A DNA stretch of 45,205 nucleotides, from assembly GCA_005882895.1 (NCBI GenBank), contig VBBD01000024.1, positions 1 to 45,205 on the forward strand, given 5' to 3'. The position numbers and the translations under genes were made by a program. This document shows positions 16,630 through 24,565 of this stretch, one piece after another; the stretch's first letter is position 1; every line of letters begins with the position of its first letter. The notes beneath the pieces were generated by a model. It made no database searches. It worked only from the letters and a program-made list of their open reading frames with translations, and was not told the DNA's origin. Source of the DNA: Candidatus Bathyarchaeota archaeon. GTDB lineage: Archaea; Thermoproteota; Bathyarchaeia; 40CM-2-53-6.

Positions 16630-17465
16630 CCGTTTTCCCTTTCGGAGGACAGTCTTCTGAGACTCCTCTGGAGAAATGAGTCGCCGAACCTGACGAAAAA
16701 TGTGCTGTTGCCGGATTTTCTGAACGATAACGATTGCCCGATCCCAATCTGCCGCTCAAGGCGGCCGTCTATCACCAGGTTAGCGCTTGGACCCGGTTCT
16801 ACCACGCGCAGCTGTACGCCCGCCTTCACCGGTACAACGATAGACTTGACCGGCTGGAGAGGAGCAATAAGTGTTAGCGATAGGCTATCCATCGAGGTTT
16901 CGAGAACTGGTCCTCCTGCCGAGAAGGAGTGGGCTGTGGATCCTGTTGGAGTGGAGACGATAATTCCGTCCGCCCTCGCCTGGAAAACTTGTTTGCCCCT
17001 GAGGGTTAGGTTCAGGTTGAGCATTTTCGCTGGAATAGTGGGAAGAAGAAGTGCCTCGTTGAGAGCTTCACCTAAGAGTCGATTCTGGAGAAGCACTGAG
17101 AGCTTCCATTGCTGCTCTAACTCGTAGTCGCCTTTCTCCCACTTGGTGAAAGCGGCCTCGAACTCGGAAGGCTCGACCTCGGTGAGATAGCCCCTACGGC
17201 CCATGTTTACTGCAAGTATCGCGGTCTTTGGTTTCAACATCTCTTTAGCGGCTTTCAGTACTGTCCCATCTCCTCCCAGTGTCACAAGAAGCTCGATCTC
17301 CATTCGCCTGAGGGGCTTGCCACCTGCAATCTTAGCCGATCTTCCTATTTCTTCGTCGGGAACTGATCTGAAGCCGTGCTGTTCGATAATTTTGTGAATT
17401 TTCCTAGCCTCGGTGAGAATTTCTTTCGAGCCTTTCTTGGCTAAGATGCCGACCACCTTGGGCAT
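16626..17465 (-). CDS. nadK: NAD kinase
   Basis: This 279-residue enzyme phosphorylates NAD to NADP using ATP or polyphosphate. The diagnostic GGDGT motif is at residues 64-68, followed by AVNMGRRGYLTEVEP, the LNEALLL segment (with Glu as in the NE motif) and the Gly-rich DGIIVSTPTGSTAHSFSAGGPV block. The end of the protein (RFGDSFLQRSLRRL) is also typical. Length fits the family. It is the first gene of an overlapping pair with nob1. The 236 nt upstream (17466-17701) hold only regulatory-type signals for the divergent PLP enzyme gene. Confidence 0.95.
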   Translation of the reverse strand: MPKVVGILAKKGSKEILTEARKIHKIIEQHGFRSVPDEEIGRSAKIAGGKPLRRMEIELLVTLGGDGTVLKAAKEMLKPKTAILAVNMGRRGYLTEVEPSEFEAAFTKWEKGDYELEQQWKLSVLLQNRLLGEALNEALLLPTIPAKMLNLNLTLRGKQVFQARADGIIVSTPTGSTAHSFSAGGPVLETSMDSLSLTLIAPLQPVKSIVVPVKAGVQLRVVEPGPSANLVIDGRLERQIGIGQSLSFRKSGNSTFFVRFGDSFLQRSLRRLSSERENG

Positions 17466-17630
17466 GGCGATTCAGATTGTGGAGAGTTGGAATGGACCAG
17501 TTGAAAAGAATTCTCTAGGGCCGCTGAATCAGGGGTACGAAACACCCGAACCGTAAAATGGATTCTTCCATGATTTGAAATAGCACGCAAAGACTGAACG
17601 AGTACTAGAGACTAAAAGACGAGAAGAGCG

Positions 17631-17645
17631 AGCATCGTCGATGCT
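17631..17645. promoter_or_regulatory. Near-perfect palindrome upstream of the PLP-enzyme gene
   Basis: AGCATCG at 17631-17637 is followed by a single T and then CGATGCT at 17639-17645, so the two 7-nt arms are exact reverse complements. It lies 57-71 nt upstream of ATG 17702, a place where a repressor or activator could bind. No sequence match to a known operator is claimed. Confidence 0.45.
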
Positions 17646-17673
17646 TTAGTGAATGTTAGCCCGCAAATCTTCT

Positions 17674-17700
17674 TTAGTCGCTTTTGTCGTCTTCGACTAA
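17674..17700. promoter_or_regulatory. Inverted repeat abutting the start of the PLP-enzyme gene
   Basis: TTAGTCG (17674-17680) and CGACTAA (17694-17700) are exact reverse complements with a 13-nt loop. The repeat ends one base before ATG 17702 and would cover the transcript's 5' end or ribosome-binding region. It could be an operator, or a hairpin controlling translation. Confidence 0.5.
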
Positions 17701-17701
17701 C

Positions 17702-18820
17702 ATGAAAATCGAGACTACTGCTGTCCACGCTGGCGCTGACATAGACCCAAGCACTGGAGCGATTGCTCCGCCTATTCACCTCTCAACCACTTTCGAGCAC
17801 GGGCCTGCCAGCGAGGAGATCCATGGCTACTCGTATATCCGGGAGAAGAACCCGACCCAGTCTCGGCTAGAAGAAGCCCTGGCACAGCTGGATAGCGGCG
17901 AGGGTGCTGTAGCCTTCGCGTCGGGAATGGCAGCCGGGGTTGCGGTTGTACAAACTTTGCCCCCAGGGTCTCATGTCATCTTTCCAGACGATATCTACGT
18001 CACGTTTCGACGTCTTGCTCGAGACTTCCTACCGAACTGGAACCTTCAGTCCACAGTGGTTAACATGCAAGACCCTGCGAAGCTGAGCAAGGCCATTCGT
18101 CCAAACACGAAACTCATCTGGGTTGAGACTCCCTCTAATCCTCTTCTGAAAATTTCAGATATCAGGGCCATCTCAGAAATTGCTCATGCTTCAAAAGCAA
18201 TGGTCTTGGTTGACAACACCTTTGCAACTCCTATAATACAACGTCCCCTCGAACTGGGCGCTGACATTGTCCTGTACTCCACAACAAAGTACTTTGGTGG
18301 TCATAGCGATGTTCAAGGTGGAGCATTAGTGCTCGGCAACAAAAACCCCATATTCGATAAACTGTTGAGAATACGTCAAGTTCTGGGCTCCGTATCCTCC
18401 CCCTTCAATGCTTGGCTTGTTCTAAGGGGACTACGAACCCTACCTTGCAGAATGGAAAGACACACATCAAACGCAGCTGCGATCGCCACCGCTCTCGAAG
18501 ATGTGCCTGCAGTCGAGGAGGTGTTCTATCCAGGCCTACCTACCCACAAAGAACACGAGATTGCTAAGCGACAGATGAGATACTTCGGTGGGATGCTGTC
18601 TTTCCAAGTTAGAGGGGGACAAGATCAAGCGACAATGGTCGCGTCGAAAGTCAAACTCTTCCTGAACGCAACGAGTCTTGGGGGAACCGAAAGCCTCATC
18701 GAACATCGCGCATCGAGCGAAGGAGAATTTTCAACTGCACAACCTAACCTGCTACGTCTATCCGTGGGTATTGAACACCCTGACGACCTGATAGAGGACC
18801 TCCTCCAGGCATTGAAGTAA
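17702..18820 (+). CDS. Cystathionine gamma-synthase/lyase-type PLP enzyme
   Basis: This Cys/Met-metabolism PLP enzyme family member uses the start MKIETTAVHAG at ATG 17702; a TTG at 17684 is in frame but lies inside an inverted repeat. The protein is 372 residues. The PLP Lys is in YSTTKYFGGH (K196). AVAFASGMAAG and ETPSNPLL, and the final LIEHRASS and LLRLSVGIEHPDDL segments, match the family. Members carry out gamma-synthesis, gamma- or beta-lysis on cystathionine, homocysteine or methionine, and these cannot be separated by eye. No MET pathway genes are adjacent. The two inverted repeats just upstream suggest local regulation. Confidence 0.92.
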   Translation: MKIETTAVHAGADIDPSTGAIAPPIHLSTTFEHGPASEEIHGYSYIREKNPTQSRLEEALAQLDSGEGAVAFASGMAAGVAVVQTLPPGSHVIFPDDIYVTFRRLARDFLPNWNLQSTVVNMQDPAKLSKAIRPNTKLIWVETPSNPLLKISDIRAISEIAHASKAMVLVDNTFATPIIQRPLELGADIVLYSTTKYFGGHSDVQGGALVLGNKNPIFDKLLRIRQVLGSVSSPFNAWLVLRGLRTLPCRMERHTSNAAAIATALEDVPAVEEVFYPGLPTHKEHEIAKRQMRYFGGMLSFQVRGGQDQATMVASKVKLFLNATSLGGTESLIEHRASSEGEFSTAQPNLLRLSVGIEHPDDLIEDLLQALK

Positions 18821-18998
18821 GGCGCGTGTCTTGCAAAGTCTTGTTAGAACCCAACTACCCCGGCAATTTCTCCACATCTGTTTTGGACCTCCTGCACAAT
18901 CCCGAATGTACGAGCCAACAGATCGGCCCATCTGAAAATTGTCTGAGACAAGGCCAAGTTCCCCGAGAACCATGACAAATCTTAACATCGTCATCAAG

Positions 18999-19006
18999 CT
19001 TTTAGA
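18999..19006 (+). promoter_or_regulatory. TATA-like box upstream of aIF5A, flanked by an inverted repeat
   Basis: CTTTTAGA lies 38-45 nt upstream of ATG 19044, a usual archaeal spacing. The flanking TCATC (18991-18995) and GATGA (19005-19009) form a short inverted repeat around it, which could be chance. No gene is visible in 18821-19043. Confidence 0.4.
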
Positions 19007-19043
19007 TGAAGTCCTAGAGGGCTGACCGTCAGGACGCAATTTC

Positions 19044-19439
19044 ATGAGCAAGCCGGTCGAAGTTGGCAGTTTGAAGATTGGCCAGTACGTCCTCATTGAT
19101 GGTGAACCGTGCAGGATCGTAGAGTTCGAGAAATCCAAGCCCGGCAAGCACGGCTCCGCAAAGGCACGGATCGTTGCGATAAGCGCGTTCACAGGCCAGA
19201 AGAAGAACCTCATCAGCCCTGTTGACGGCAAAGCCGAGGTCCCTCTCATAGACAAGCGAACAGGACAGGTTCTTTCCATCTCCGGAAATCTTCTCCAAGT
19301 GATGGACATGGAGAATTATCAGACATTCGAGACACCCATGCCGGACGATGAGGACTTGAAGAAACAAATGACTTCCGGAATCGAAGTCGAGTACTGGAGC
19401 GTCATGGGACGGAACATGGTCGTCCGCCGAAAGGGCTGA
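19044..19439 (+). CDS. Translation factor aIF5A (hypusine-containing)
   Basis: The 131-residue factor binds the ribosome and helps elongation past difficult peptides such as polyproline. The hypusine loop is SKPGKHGSAK at residues 31-40; by alignment with human eIF5A the modified Lys is K35. The N-terminal SH3-like domain and C-terminal OB fold (VLSISGNLLQVMDMENYQTFE) are both complete. Deoxyhypusine synthase, the enzyme that modifies this Lys, is encoded 58 nt downstream on the same strand. That places factor and modifier in the same transcriptional unit, with srp54 behind. Confidence 0.95.
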   Translation: MSKPVEVGSLKIGQYVLIDGEPCRIVEFEKSKPGKHGSAKARIVAISAFTGQKKNLISPVDGKAEVPLIDKRTGQVLSISGNLLQVMDMENYQTFETPMPDDEDLKKQMTSGIEVEYWSVMGRNMVVRRKG

Positions 19440-19497
19440 GCAATCCATCACGAGTAAAAGTCCTTCAAGAGTAAAACACCTACGGCTCTGGCCGGGA

Positions 19498-20412
19498 ATG
19501 ACGGCCGGCGCTCTCGTCCGAGAGATGAACGCAACCGGGGTCCTAGGGGGAGGCCGAATCGGGGCGGCCACCGATGTTGTCGAAGAAATGTTCAGAGGAC
19601 CAGACTTCACAAATTTCCTAACGCTCGCAGGGCCGATGGTTCCGTCAGGGTTTCGGTTGCTCATTGGAGATTTGATCGATCGAGGGTTTCTCGATGCGAT
19701 CGTAACCACGGGGGCGAACTTAACCCATGATGTGATCGAGTCGCTGGGTTTGCATCATTATCAAGGGACGTTCCAGGTCGACGATCGTCTGCTGATCAGG
19801 AAAGGGTACAGTCGAATCGCGGACATCTTTGTCAAAGAAGAATCATTCCAGATCTTAGACAAGACGGTCAGAAAGTTGCTTGGAAAGATTCCAACTGACC
19901 AGAGGCGAGGGGTCGCAGTCTCAGACATTCTCCAGAAAATCGGCCTCCTCCTGCAAGACAAAGATTCGATTCTTTACAAGGCTGCCCGTAACAAGGTTAA
20001 GGTCTTCTCGCCAGGTCTGCTGGACTCGATCCTTGGTCTCAGCCTTTGGAGTTTCTCTCAGACAGAATTGCTACAGTTGAACCCGATGGCGGATGTGACT
20101 AATATGATAGAAATGGCGATCACCTCGAAAAAGCTCGGGGTCTTGATTCTGGGCGGAGGATTGCCCAAGCACCACACTCTCTTGGCGAGTGTTCTGCGAG
20201 AGGGGTTTGATGCAGCGGTTCAGATAACCGCAGATAGACCCGAGCCAGGAGGATTGAGCGGAGCTCCTTTAGCTGAGTCAATCAGCTGGAGGAAAATCCG
20301 GAAAGGAGGAAGGTTCGTCGACGTATACGGTGATGCAACTGTCTGCTTCCCACTGATAATCGCGGCTGTTCTCGGGAAGGTTAAGAAGCGCGTGAGAACG
20401 TTGAGAGAGTAG
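19498..20412 (+). CDS. dys: Deoxyhypusine synthase
   Basis: The enzyme transfers the aminobutyl group of spermidine to aIF5A. The 304 residues show the NAD-binding and active-site segments, including IVTTGANLTHD near residue 61, GVLILGGGLPKHH near 214, and the Lys-bearing SWRKIRKGG, where K266 aligns with the catalytic Lys of SWGK in other enzymes. The first standard start is ATG 19498. The frame remains open upstream to 19372, and the codons just before it read VKHLRLWPGM, which resembles the N-terminal region conserved in archaeal homologues, but they contain no ATG, GTG or TTG. Translation may start at a rare codon such as ATC 19447, or the protein may be short. Next to aIF5A. Confidence 0.92.
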   Translation: MTAGALVREMNATGVLGGGRIGAATDVVEEMFRGPDFTNFLTLAGPMVPSGFRLLIGDLIDRGFLDAIVTTGANLTHDVIESLGLHHYQGTFQVDDRLLIRKGYSRIADIFVKEESFQILDKTVRKLLGKIPTDQRRGVAVSDILQKIGLLLQDKDSILYKAARNKVKVFSPGLLDSILGLSLWSFSQTELLQLNPMADVTNMIEMAITSKKLGVLILGGGLPKHHTLLASVLREGFDAAVQITADRPEPGGLSGAPLAESISWRKIRKGGRFVDVYGDATVCFPLIIAAVLGKVKKRVRTLRE

Positions 20413-20414
20413 TC

Positions 20415-21737
20415 TTGGAAACAGTTGGCCGTTCTCTCACGGACGCAGTCCGCAAGCTCTTGCGGATGCCGAACGTCGACGAGAAGGCGATCAAGGAGCT
20501 TGTGAAAGATCTCCAGAGGACACTATTGCAGGCGGACGTGAACGTCGAACTTGTCCTCCAACTATCCAGGGCCGTCGAAGATCGTTCGCTGAAGGAAAAG
20601 CTTCCTCCGGGAATCACCAGACGCGAGCATGTTGTCAAAGTGCTATACGAAGAAATGACAAAGTTTGTCGGCCAAGATCCCGCTAAAGTCGAGGTCCAAC
20701 CGGGCGTGTTTCGCAAGCTCATGCTCGTCGGGATTCAGGGAACCGGGAAGACAACTAGCTCCGTGAAGCTAGCACGGTTTTTCCAGAAGAGAGGATTGAG
20801 GGTAGGCGTCGTTGGCGCCGATACTCACCGTCCTGGCGCGCTGGAACAACTCAAGCAGTTAGCGGCCACAGTGGAAATTCCGGTCTACGGCGAGCCGGGC
20901 ACCAAGAAGCCAGAGGACATCGCGAAGCACGGTCTCGAACACTATCGGAAGGAGAAGACTGACTTGGTGATCATCGATACTGCGGGGCGACACCGGAATG
21001 AGCGGGACCTGATGGACGAGATGAAGAGAATTGCCTCTGCCGTGAAGCCCGACGAGATCGTGCTCGCAATCGATGCGACGATTGGACAGCAGGCGATTAC
21101 TCAAGCCCGCGCGTTCCACGAAGCAACACCTGTCGGGTCGGTGCTATTGACAAAGATGGACGGGTCCGCCAAGGGAGGAGGAGCGCTTTCGGCCGTCGCA
21201 GGAACCGGTTCGAAGGTCAAATTCATCGGAACAGGAGAACGAGTTGAGGATTTGGAGCAGTTCGTCCCTACAGATTTTGTGGGACGGCTATTGGGAATGG
21301 GCGATCTCAACGCGCTTCTGGAGAAAGTGAAGGAGGCTGAGGTGCAAGTTCCTGAGGCGAAGGTGAAACAGTTCATGGAGGGTCGTTTTACTCTGAAGGA
21401 CATGTATGATCAAATGGAGAACCTTCGGAAGATGGGGCCGTTGAGAAAAGTTCTGCAGATGATTCCTGGGGGGGTAAGTCTTCCCGAGGAGCAGTTAGGA
21501 GTGGCGGAAGAGAAGATGAAAGCGTGGAGGGTCATTATTCAGTCTATGACGAAGAAAGAGTTGGAAGAGCCTCGGCTCGTAGACAGTTCCAGGTCGAAGA
21601 GGATTGCGCGAGGTGCAGGTCGGCCCGAGCGCGAGGTGCGCGAATTGGTTAACCAGTATTTTACGATGCGGAAGATGATGAAACAGATGAAACGACGCGG
21701 GCCGATGATGAAAGGCATGCCTTTCATGAAGAAGTAA
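20415..21737 (+). CDS. srp54: Signal recognition particle GTPase SRP54
   Basis: The 440-residue protein binds the signal sequence and SRP RNA and targets ribosomes to the Sec translocon. The N domain is residues 1-95, and the G domain has P loop GIQGTGKTT at 106-114, DTAGRHRNE for G3 and TKMDGSAKGG for G4. The Met-rich M domain begins near 300. It ends in a run of Met- and Lys-rich sequence (MRKMMKQMKRRGPMMKG), the hydrophobic groove and RNA contact. The start is a TTG at 20415, 3 nt after the deoxyhypusine synthase stop, so the two genes are probably coupled. Confidence 0.96.
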   Translation: METVGRSLTDAVRKLLRMPNVDEKAIKELVKDLQRTLLQADVNVELVLQLSRAVEDRSLKEKLPPGITRREHVVKVLYEEMTKFVGQDPAKVEVQPGVFRKLMLVGIQGTGKTTSSVKLARFFQKRGLRVGVVGADTHRPGALEQLKQLAATVEIPVYGEPGTKKPEDIAKHGLEHYRKEKTDLVIIDTAGRHRNERDLMDEMKRIASAVKPDEIVLAIDATIGQQAITQARAFHEATPVGSVLLTKMDGSAKGGGALSAVAGTGSKVKFIGTGERVEDLEQFVPTDFVGRLLGMGDLNALLEKVKEAEVQVPEAKVKQFMEGRFTLKDMYDQMENLRKMGPLRKVLQMIPGGVSLPEEQLGVAEEKMKAWRVIIQSMTKKELEEPRLVDSSRSKRIARGAGRPEREVRELVNQYFTMRKMMKQMKRRGPMMKGMPFMKK

Positions 21738-21786
21738 TTCTAAGGGGTTCTCTTACCCAGAGCGTATCACAGAAATCGGAAAAACT

Positions 21787-22143
21787 TCAGGGTTTGCGGT
21801 GATCGTGGAGTTCGATCACGTTTCCCCAAGGGTCCGTTAATGTGCCTGAGTTCTTGCCCTTTCGTTTGATGGAATATCCTTTCTTCTCCAACTGGTCAGC
21901 GGCCTCTTCGAAGCTGATGATGTGAAGGTTGATCGGACTAACATCCGCGCCTCGGAGAACTAGGGGTGTGATCTTCGGAGTCTTGTAGAGCGTCAGCTCA
22001 CCTAGCTTTGTCGCGATGACGCTCCACTCAGGTGAGTGCTCTTTGAGTTCGAATCCGAGCGTGTCGCAGTATAGTTCGACTGCCTTGTCCATGTCTCCAA
22101 CTTGAAGGATGATGTGACCGATGTCGCTAACGAGTTTGGCCAA
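21787..22143 (-). CDS. VOC-superfamily (glyoxalase/dioxygenase-fold) protein
   Basis: The 118-residue protein has one vicinal-oxygen-chelate unit of paired beta-alpha-beta-beta-beta motifs. The start IGHIILQVGDMDKAVELYCDTLGFEL is typical, with the first metal-type His at residue 10. The second half has LHIISFEEAADQLEKKGY and ends TDPWGNVIELHDH, where the last Glu is the usual metal ligand. Substrate cannot be told: glyoxalase, bleomycin-resistance and lyase branches share these motifs. It lies 3 nt downstream of the pore-loop membrane protein gene on the same strand, so the two may be cotranscribed. Confidence 0.85.
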   Translation of the reverse strand: MAKLVSDIGHIILQVGDMDKAVELYCDTLGFELKEHSPEWSVIATKLGELTLYKTPKITPLVLRGADVSPINLHIISFEEAADQLEKKGYSIKRKGKNSGTLTDPWGNVIELHDHRKP

Positions 22144-22146
22144 GTC

Positions 22147-22716
22147 TTAGTCCTCCGGGCGGGTAGAGGAACGCGTTTGGTTTTTGTGTTCAAGCTCTTT
22201 CTTGAGTTTGTTCTCTCCCTTCTCGACGTAGGCGAATCCCTCCTTCAGTATGGAGCCGAATAAGGGTCCGAACGTGAAGGTTATTGCTGATATTGCCGCG
22301 CCGATCGAGAAGAAGGCCATGACGGAGGCGAAGATTTTCCCTCCTACCGTCACGGGTGCTTGTGCTGGGCCCTCGGCCGTTGCTAAAAGGGACATGAAAT
22401 ATAATGAAGTCACAGGGTCCCAGCCCTCCAGCGCCATCATCCCAATGGTTCCAATGGCCATCACAACGGCCAGAATCATGATTGAGATGAAGGCTCTCTT
22501 CTTGAACGGAGAAAGAGGATGCCGGACGATTCTAGCGATTCCTCTTTCATTCATGAGTAACCAATGACCCTTGAAGGATGGCACCTTAGCTCTTTCTATT
22601 AACAAAACTGCGCGATTGAGAGCATCGTTGTAGTCTTGGCCCAAGGTCCGCAGGCCTTTGGTTTCGATCGCTGCCCAACAGCAAATTTCGAATCCCTTAT
22701 GAAACAGCCAAAACAA
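22147..22716 (-). CDS. Two-transmembrane pore-loop ion-channel-like protein with atypical filter
   Basis: I choose TTG 22716, giving 189 residues, because the longer frame upstream overlaps the divergent glycosylase gene. The chain has a cytoplasmic region (residues 1-74), a first membrane helix (about 75-96), a pore-loop region, a second helix (about 128-152) and a charged tail. The plan, and segments such as WDPVTSLYFMSLLA and GGKIFASVMAFFSIG, follow the Ion_trans_2 pore module of K+ channels. The filter, however, reads TAEGPA at residues 113-118 in place of the K+ signature TVGYG, with Pro and Ala-Pro after it. Ion selectivity is therefore probably different, or the protein is not a channel. 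It precedes the VOC gene by 3 nt. The start lies 10 nt from the divergent gene's start. Confidence 0.65.
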   Translation of the reverse strand: MFWLFHKGFEICCWAAIETKGLRTLGQDYNDALNRAVLLIERAKVPSFKGHWLLMNERGIARIVRHPLSPFKKRAFISIMILAVVMAIGTIGMMALEGWDPVTSLYFMSLLATAEGPAQAPVTVGGKIFASVMAFFSIGAAISAITFTFGPLFGSILKEGFAYVEKGENKLKKELEHKNQTRSSTRPED

Positions 22717-22726
22717 GTTCTCTTCC

Positions 22727-23977
22727 GTGTCTAAGAAAATTACAACGACTCTAGAGAACGCTAGACGTCTCGCAGTTGCCAAACAGCATCTCGCTGGAAA
22801 GAGGCCCAGCAAACCGGACTCCGATGACATTCTGAGAGTGACACGAGACATGGGTTGCCTCCAGCTTGATCCGATCAGCACGGTTGCTCCTAGTCATCTC
22901 ATCGTTCTCTGGAGCAGACTCGGAAACTTCGACAGAACCGACTTGGACAATTTGTTGTGGCGTGACAAGAAGCTCTTCGAATACTGGGCCCACCAAGCAT
23001 CAATAGTCTTGATGGAAGACTATCCTCTCTGCTATTCTCTCATGCGAAGATATCCTGACGTGCTCGTACGTCCAGGATCGGTTTGGCGACAAAGAATCGA
23101 CAAATGGCTGAATGCGAACACGAGGCTGAGAGATCATATTTTGAGCGAGCTTAGAAAGAAAGGCCCTCTCCTCTCTCGCCAGTTTGAGGACAAGACCAGG
23201 GTAAAGCGTAGTTTTGGCTGGAGTAGCTGGGGAGATGTCTCTCGGATGATGTTCCACCTTTTTTTGAGGGGAGAAGTAATGGTAGTTGGCCGTCAGGGTA
23301 AACAGAAACTCTACGGTCTCTCGGAAAATTTCCTGCCGTCCTGGGTTTCAAAGAAGGAATTGTCGGCGGATGAGGTCGAGTACCTTTCGGCCCAGAGATC
23401 ACTACGCGCCCTCGGAATCGCAAATTCGTCCGAGATAAGCTGGCACTTTTTCCGGAACCGATACCCAAACCTGAAAGCAACCATGAAACAATTAGTGGCG
23501 GACGAAAAGATCATTCCAGTCGATATCACGGATGGACCGGTCGGGAAGGGCGAACGGTACATTCACTCGAAAGACATCGCCTTACTAAGCGAGTTGGATT
23601 CAAACAAGTGGGAGCCACGGGTCTCGTTGCTCTCCCCTTTCGACAATCTGTTCTGCGACAGGGCCAGAACCAAGCTTCTGTTCAATTTCGACTACACAAT
23701 CGAAATCTATACTCCCCCAAGCAAACGCAAGTACGGGTACTACGTCCTCCCGATACTGTCCGGCGACAAATTCATCGGGCGTCTAGATCCGCTCATGGAC
23801 CGGAAAAACGGGAAACTAATCATCAAGGCAGTCCACGCTGAACCACACGCGCCCAAGGACAAGGATACCTCAAGAGAAATTCGAGATAGCGTGAAACAGC
23901 TTTCAGAGTTTCTCGGAGCGAAAGAAGTAGTCTATTCACGCAAAGTGCCGAAGTATTGGCAAGCCCATCTTCACTAG
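22727..23977 (+). CDS. AlkX/YcaQ-type DNA glycosylase (HTH_42 family)
   Basis: This 416-residue protein starts at GTG 22727 and belongs to the winged-helix HTH_42 family, which includes E. coli YcaQ/AlkX and Streptomyces AlkZ, enzymes that unhook interstrand crosslinks by removing alkylated bases. The catalytic QxQ/QxD motif appears as QLD (residues 46-48, in GCLQLDPIST). Other family segments are LEYWAH-like FEYWAHQASIV near residue 85, the winged-helix domains and the C-terminal SPFDNLFCDRARTK...FDYTIE region with YYVLPILSGDKFIGRLDP. The QxD form is the one associated with AlkX-type enzymes. It is divergent from the channel-like gene with only 10 nt between starts. Confidence 0.87.
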   Translation: MSKKITTTLENARRLAVAKQHLAGKRPSKPDSDDILRVTRDMGCLQLDPISTVAPSHLIVLWSRLGNFDRTDLDNLLWRDKKLFEYWAHQASIVLMEDYPLCYSLMRRYPDVLVRPGSVWRQRIDKWLNANTRLRDHILSELRKKGPLLSRQFEDKTRVKRSFGWSSWGDVSRMMFHLFLRGEVMVVGRQGKQKLYGLSENFLPSWVSKKELSADEVEYLSAQRSLRALGIANSSEISWHFFRNRYPNLKATMKQLVADEKIIPVDITDGPVGKGERYIHSKDIALLSELDSNKWEPRVSLLSPFDNLFCDRARTKLLFNFDYTIEIYTPPSKRKYGYYVLPILSGDKFIGRLDPLMDRKNGKLIIKAVHAEPHAPKDKDTSREIRDSVKQLSEFLGAKEVVYSRKVPKYWQAHLH

Positions 23978-24102
23978 TCTCAGACACATACTGGATCGTA
24001 GGACCGAGCGGACGCAAGTATCGAATCTCGATATTCTCGGATTTTGTAATCACGGAGCCTTCTGTAACCTACTTGCTGTTTCTAGGAAAACGATTTGAAT
24101 AA
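23956..24102 (+). CDS. Possible small protein overlapping two genes
   Basis: A 48-residue frame starts at TTG 23956 inside the glycosylase 3' end and stops at TAA 24100-24102, inside the next gene. Its product (DTYWIVGPSGRKYRISIFSDF, positions 10-30, in part) has protein-like composition, and mostly alternating strand residues. No family is recognised. Overlap with two other frames and the short length leave it doubtful; it could also be a remnant. Confidence 0.25.
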   Translation: MASPSSLVSDTYWIVGPSGRKYRISIFSDFVITEPSVTYLLFLGKRFE

Positions 24103-24520
24103 ATCGCCGGAATCACCATTACCTGTTTCGAGGATCCTTCTGAAGAAGGCGAGCCTCGTGTCGAGAACATCACCATCACAACATTCCTCCCGAGCCACAA
24201 TACTCTCGCAGGCCGTTACCGAAGCGTCAAGCCATTCAATAAGTCCACATGAGAATTACGTGGAGCAGTTCCTCGCGAAGTTTCCAGACTATAGGAAAGC
24301 CCTGTGGTTGGCTGCCCGAAGCGAGGAAGAGGGACTAGGAAACCCGTCTTATCAGGGATGGCAGTGGAGCGATGTCGAGATGCACCCCACCCGGGTCCTG
24401 AAGCTTGTGATAGAAGGAATCGCCAAAATCAGCTTGAGAACTAGGCGGGCTACGTATTATCTTCTGAAAGAGCCGGACTTGGTAAAGACGGTCCTCAAGA
24501 GCTCAGTTCTCAAGAAATAG
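24095..24520 (+). CDS. Hypothetical protein
   Basis: The frame encodes 141 residues from TTG 24095. The first 50 residues are Ser-rich and probably disordered; the rest is compact and mainly helical (ENYVEQFLAKFPDYRKALWLAARS at about 53-76, and HPTRVLKLVIEGI near 97). The C-terminal part is rich in Lys and Arg. I see no cysteine clusters, membrane helices or known motifs. The low-complexity start may mean that translation begins further downstream. It is the last gene on this strand before the convergent phosphatase gene. Confidence 0.55.
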   Translation: MNKSPESPLPVSRILLKKASLVSRTSPSQHSSRATILSQAVTEASSHSISPHENYVEQFLAKFPDYRKALWLAARSEEEGLGNPSYQGWQWSDVEMHPTRVLKLVIEGIAKISLRTRRATYYLLKEPDLVKTVLKSSVLKK

Positions 24521-24565
24521 TCAGAAACGCGTCTCCCCGAACATGCGAGGGGTCAGACTCGAAGG

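Noticed and set aside
22717-22881. A longer start for the channel-like protein at 22881
   Set aside because: The extra 55 codons lie antisense to the glycosylase coding region and read as its shadow.
24524-24560. CCCC-N10-GGGG near 24534-24552 as a terminator hairpin
   Set aside because: The stem is only 4 bp and is not followed by a T-run on either strand.
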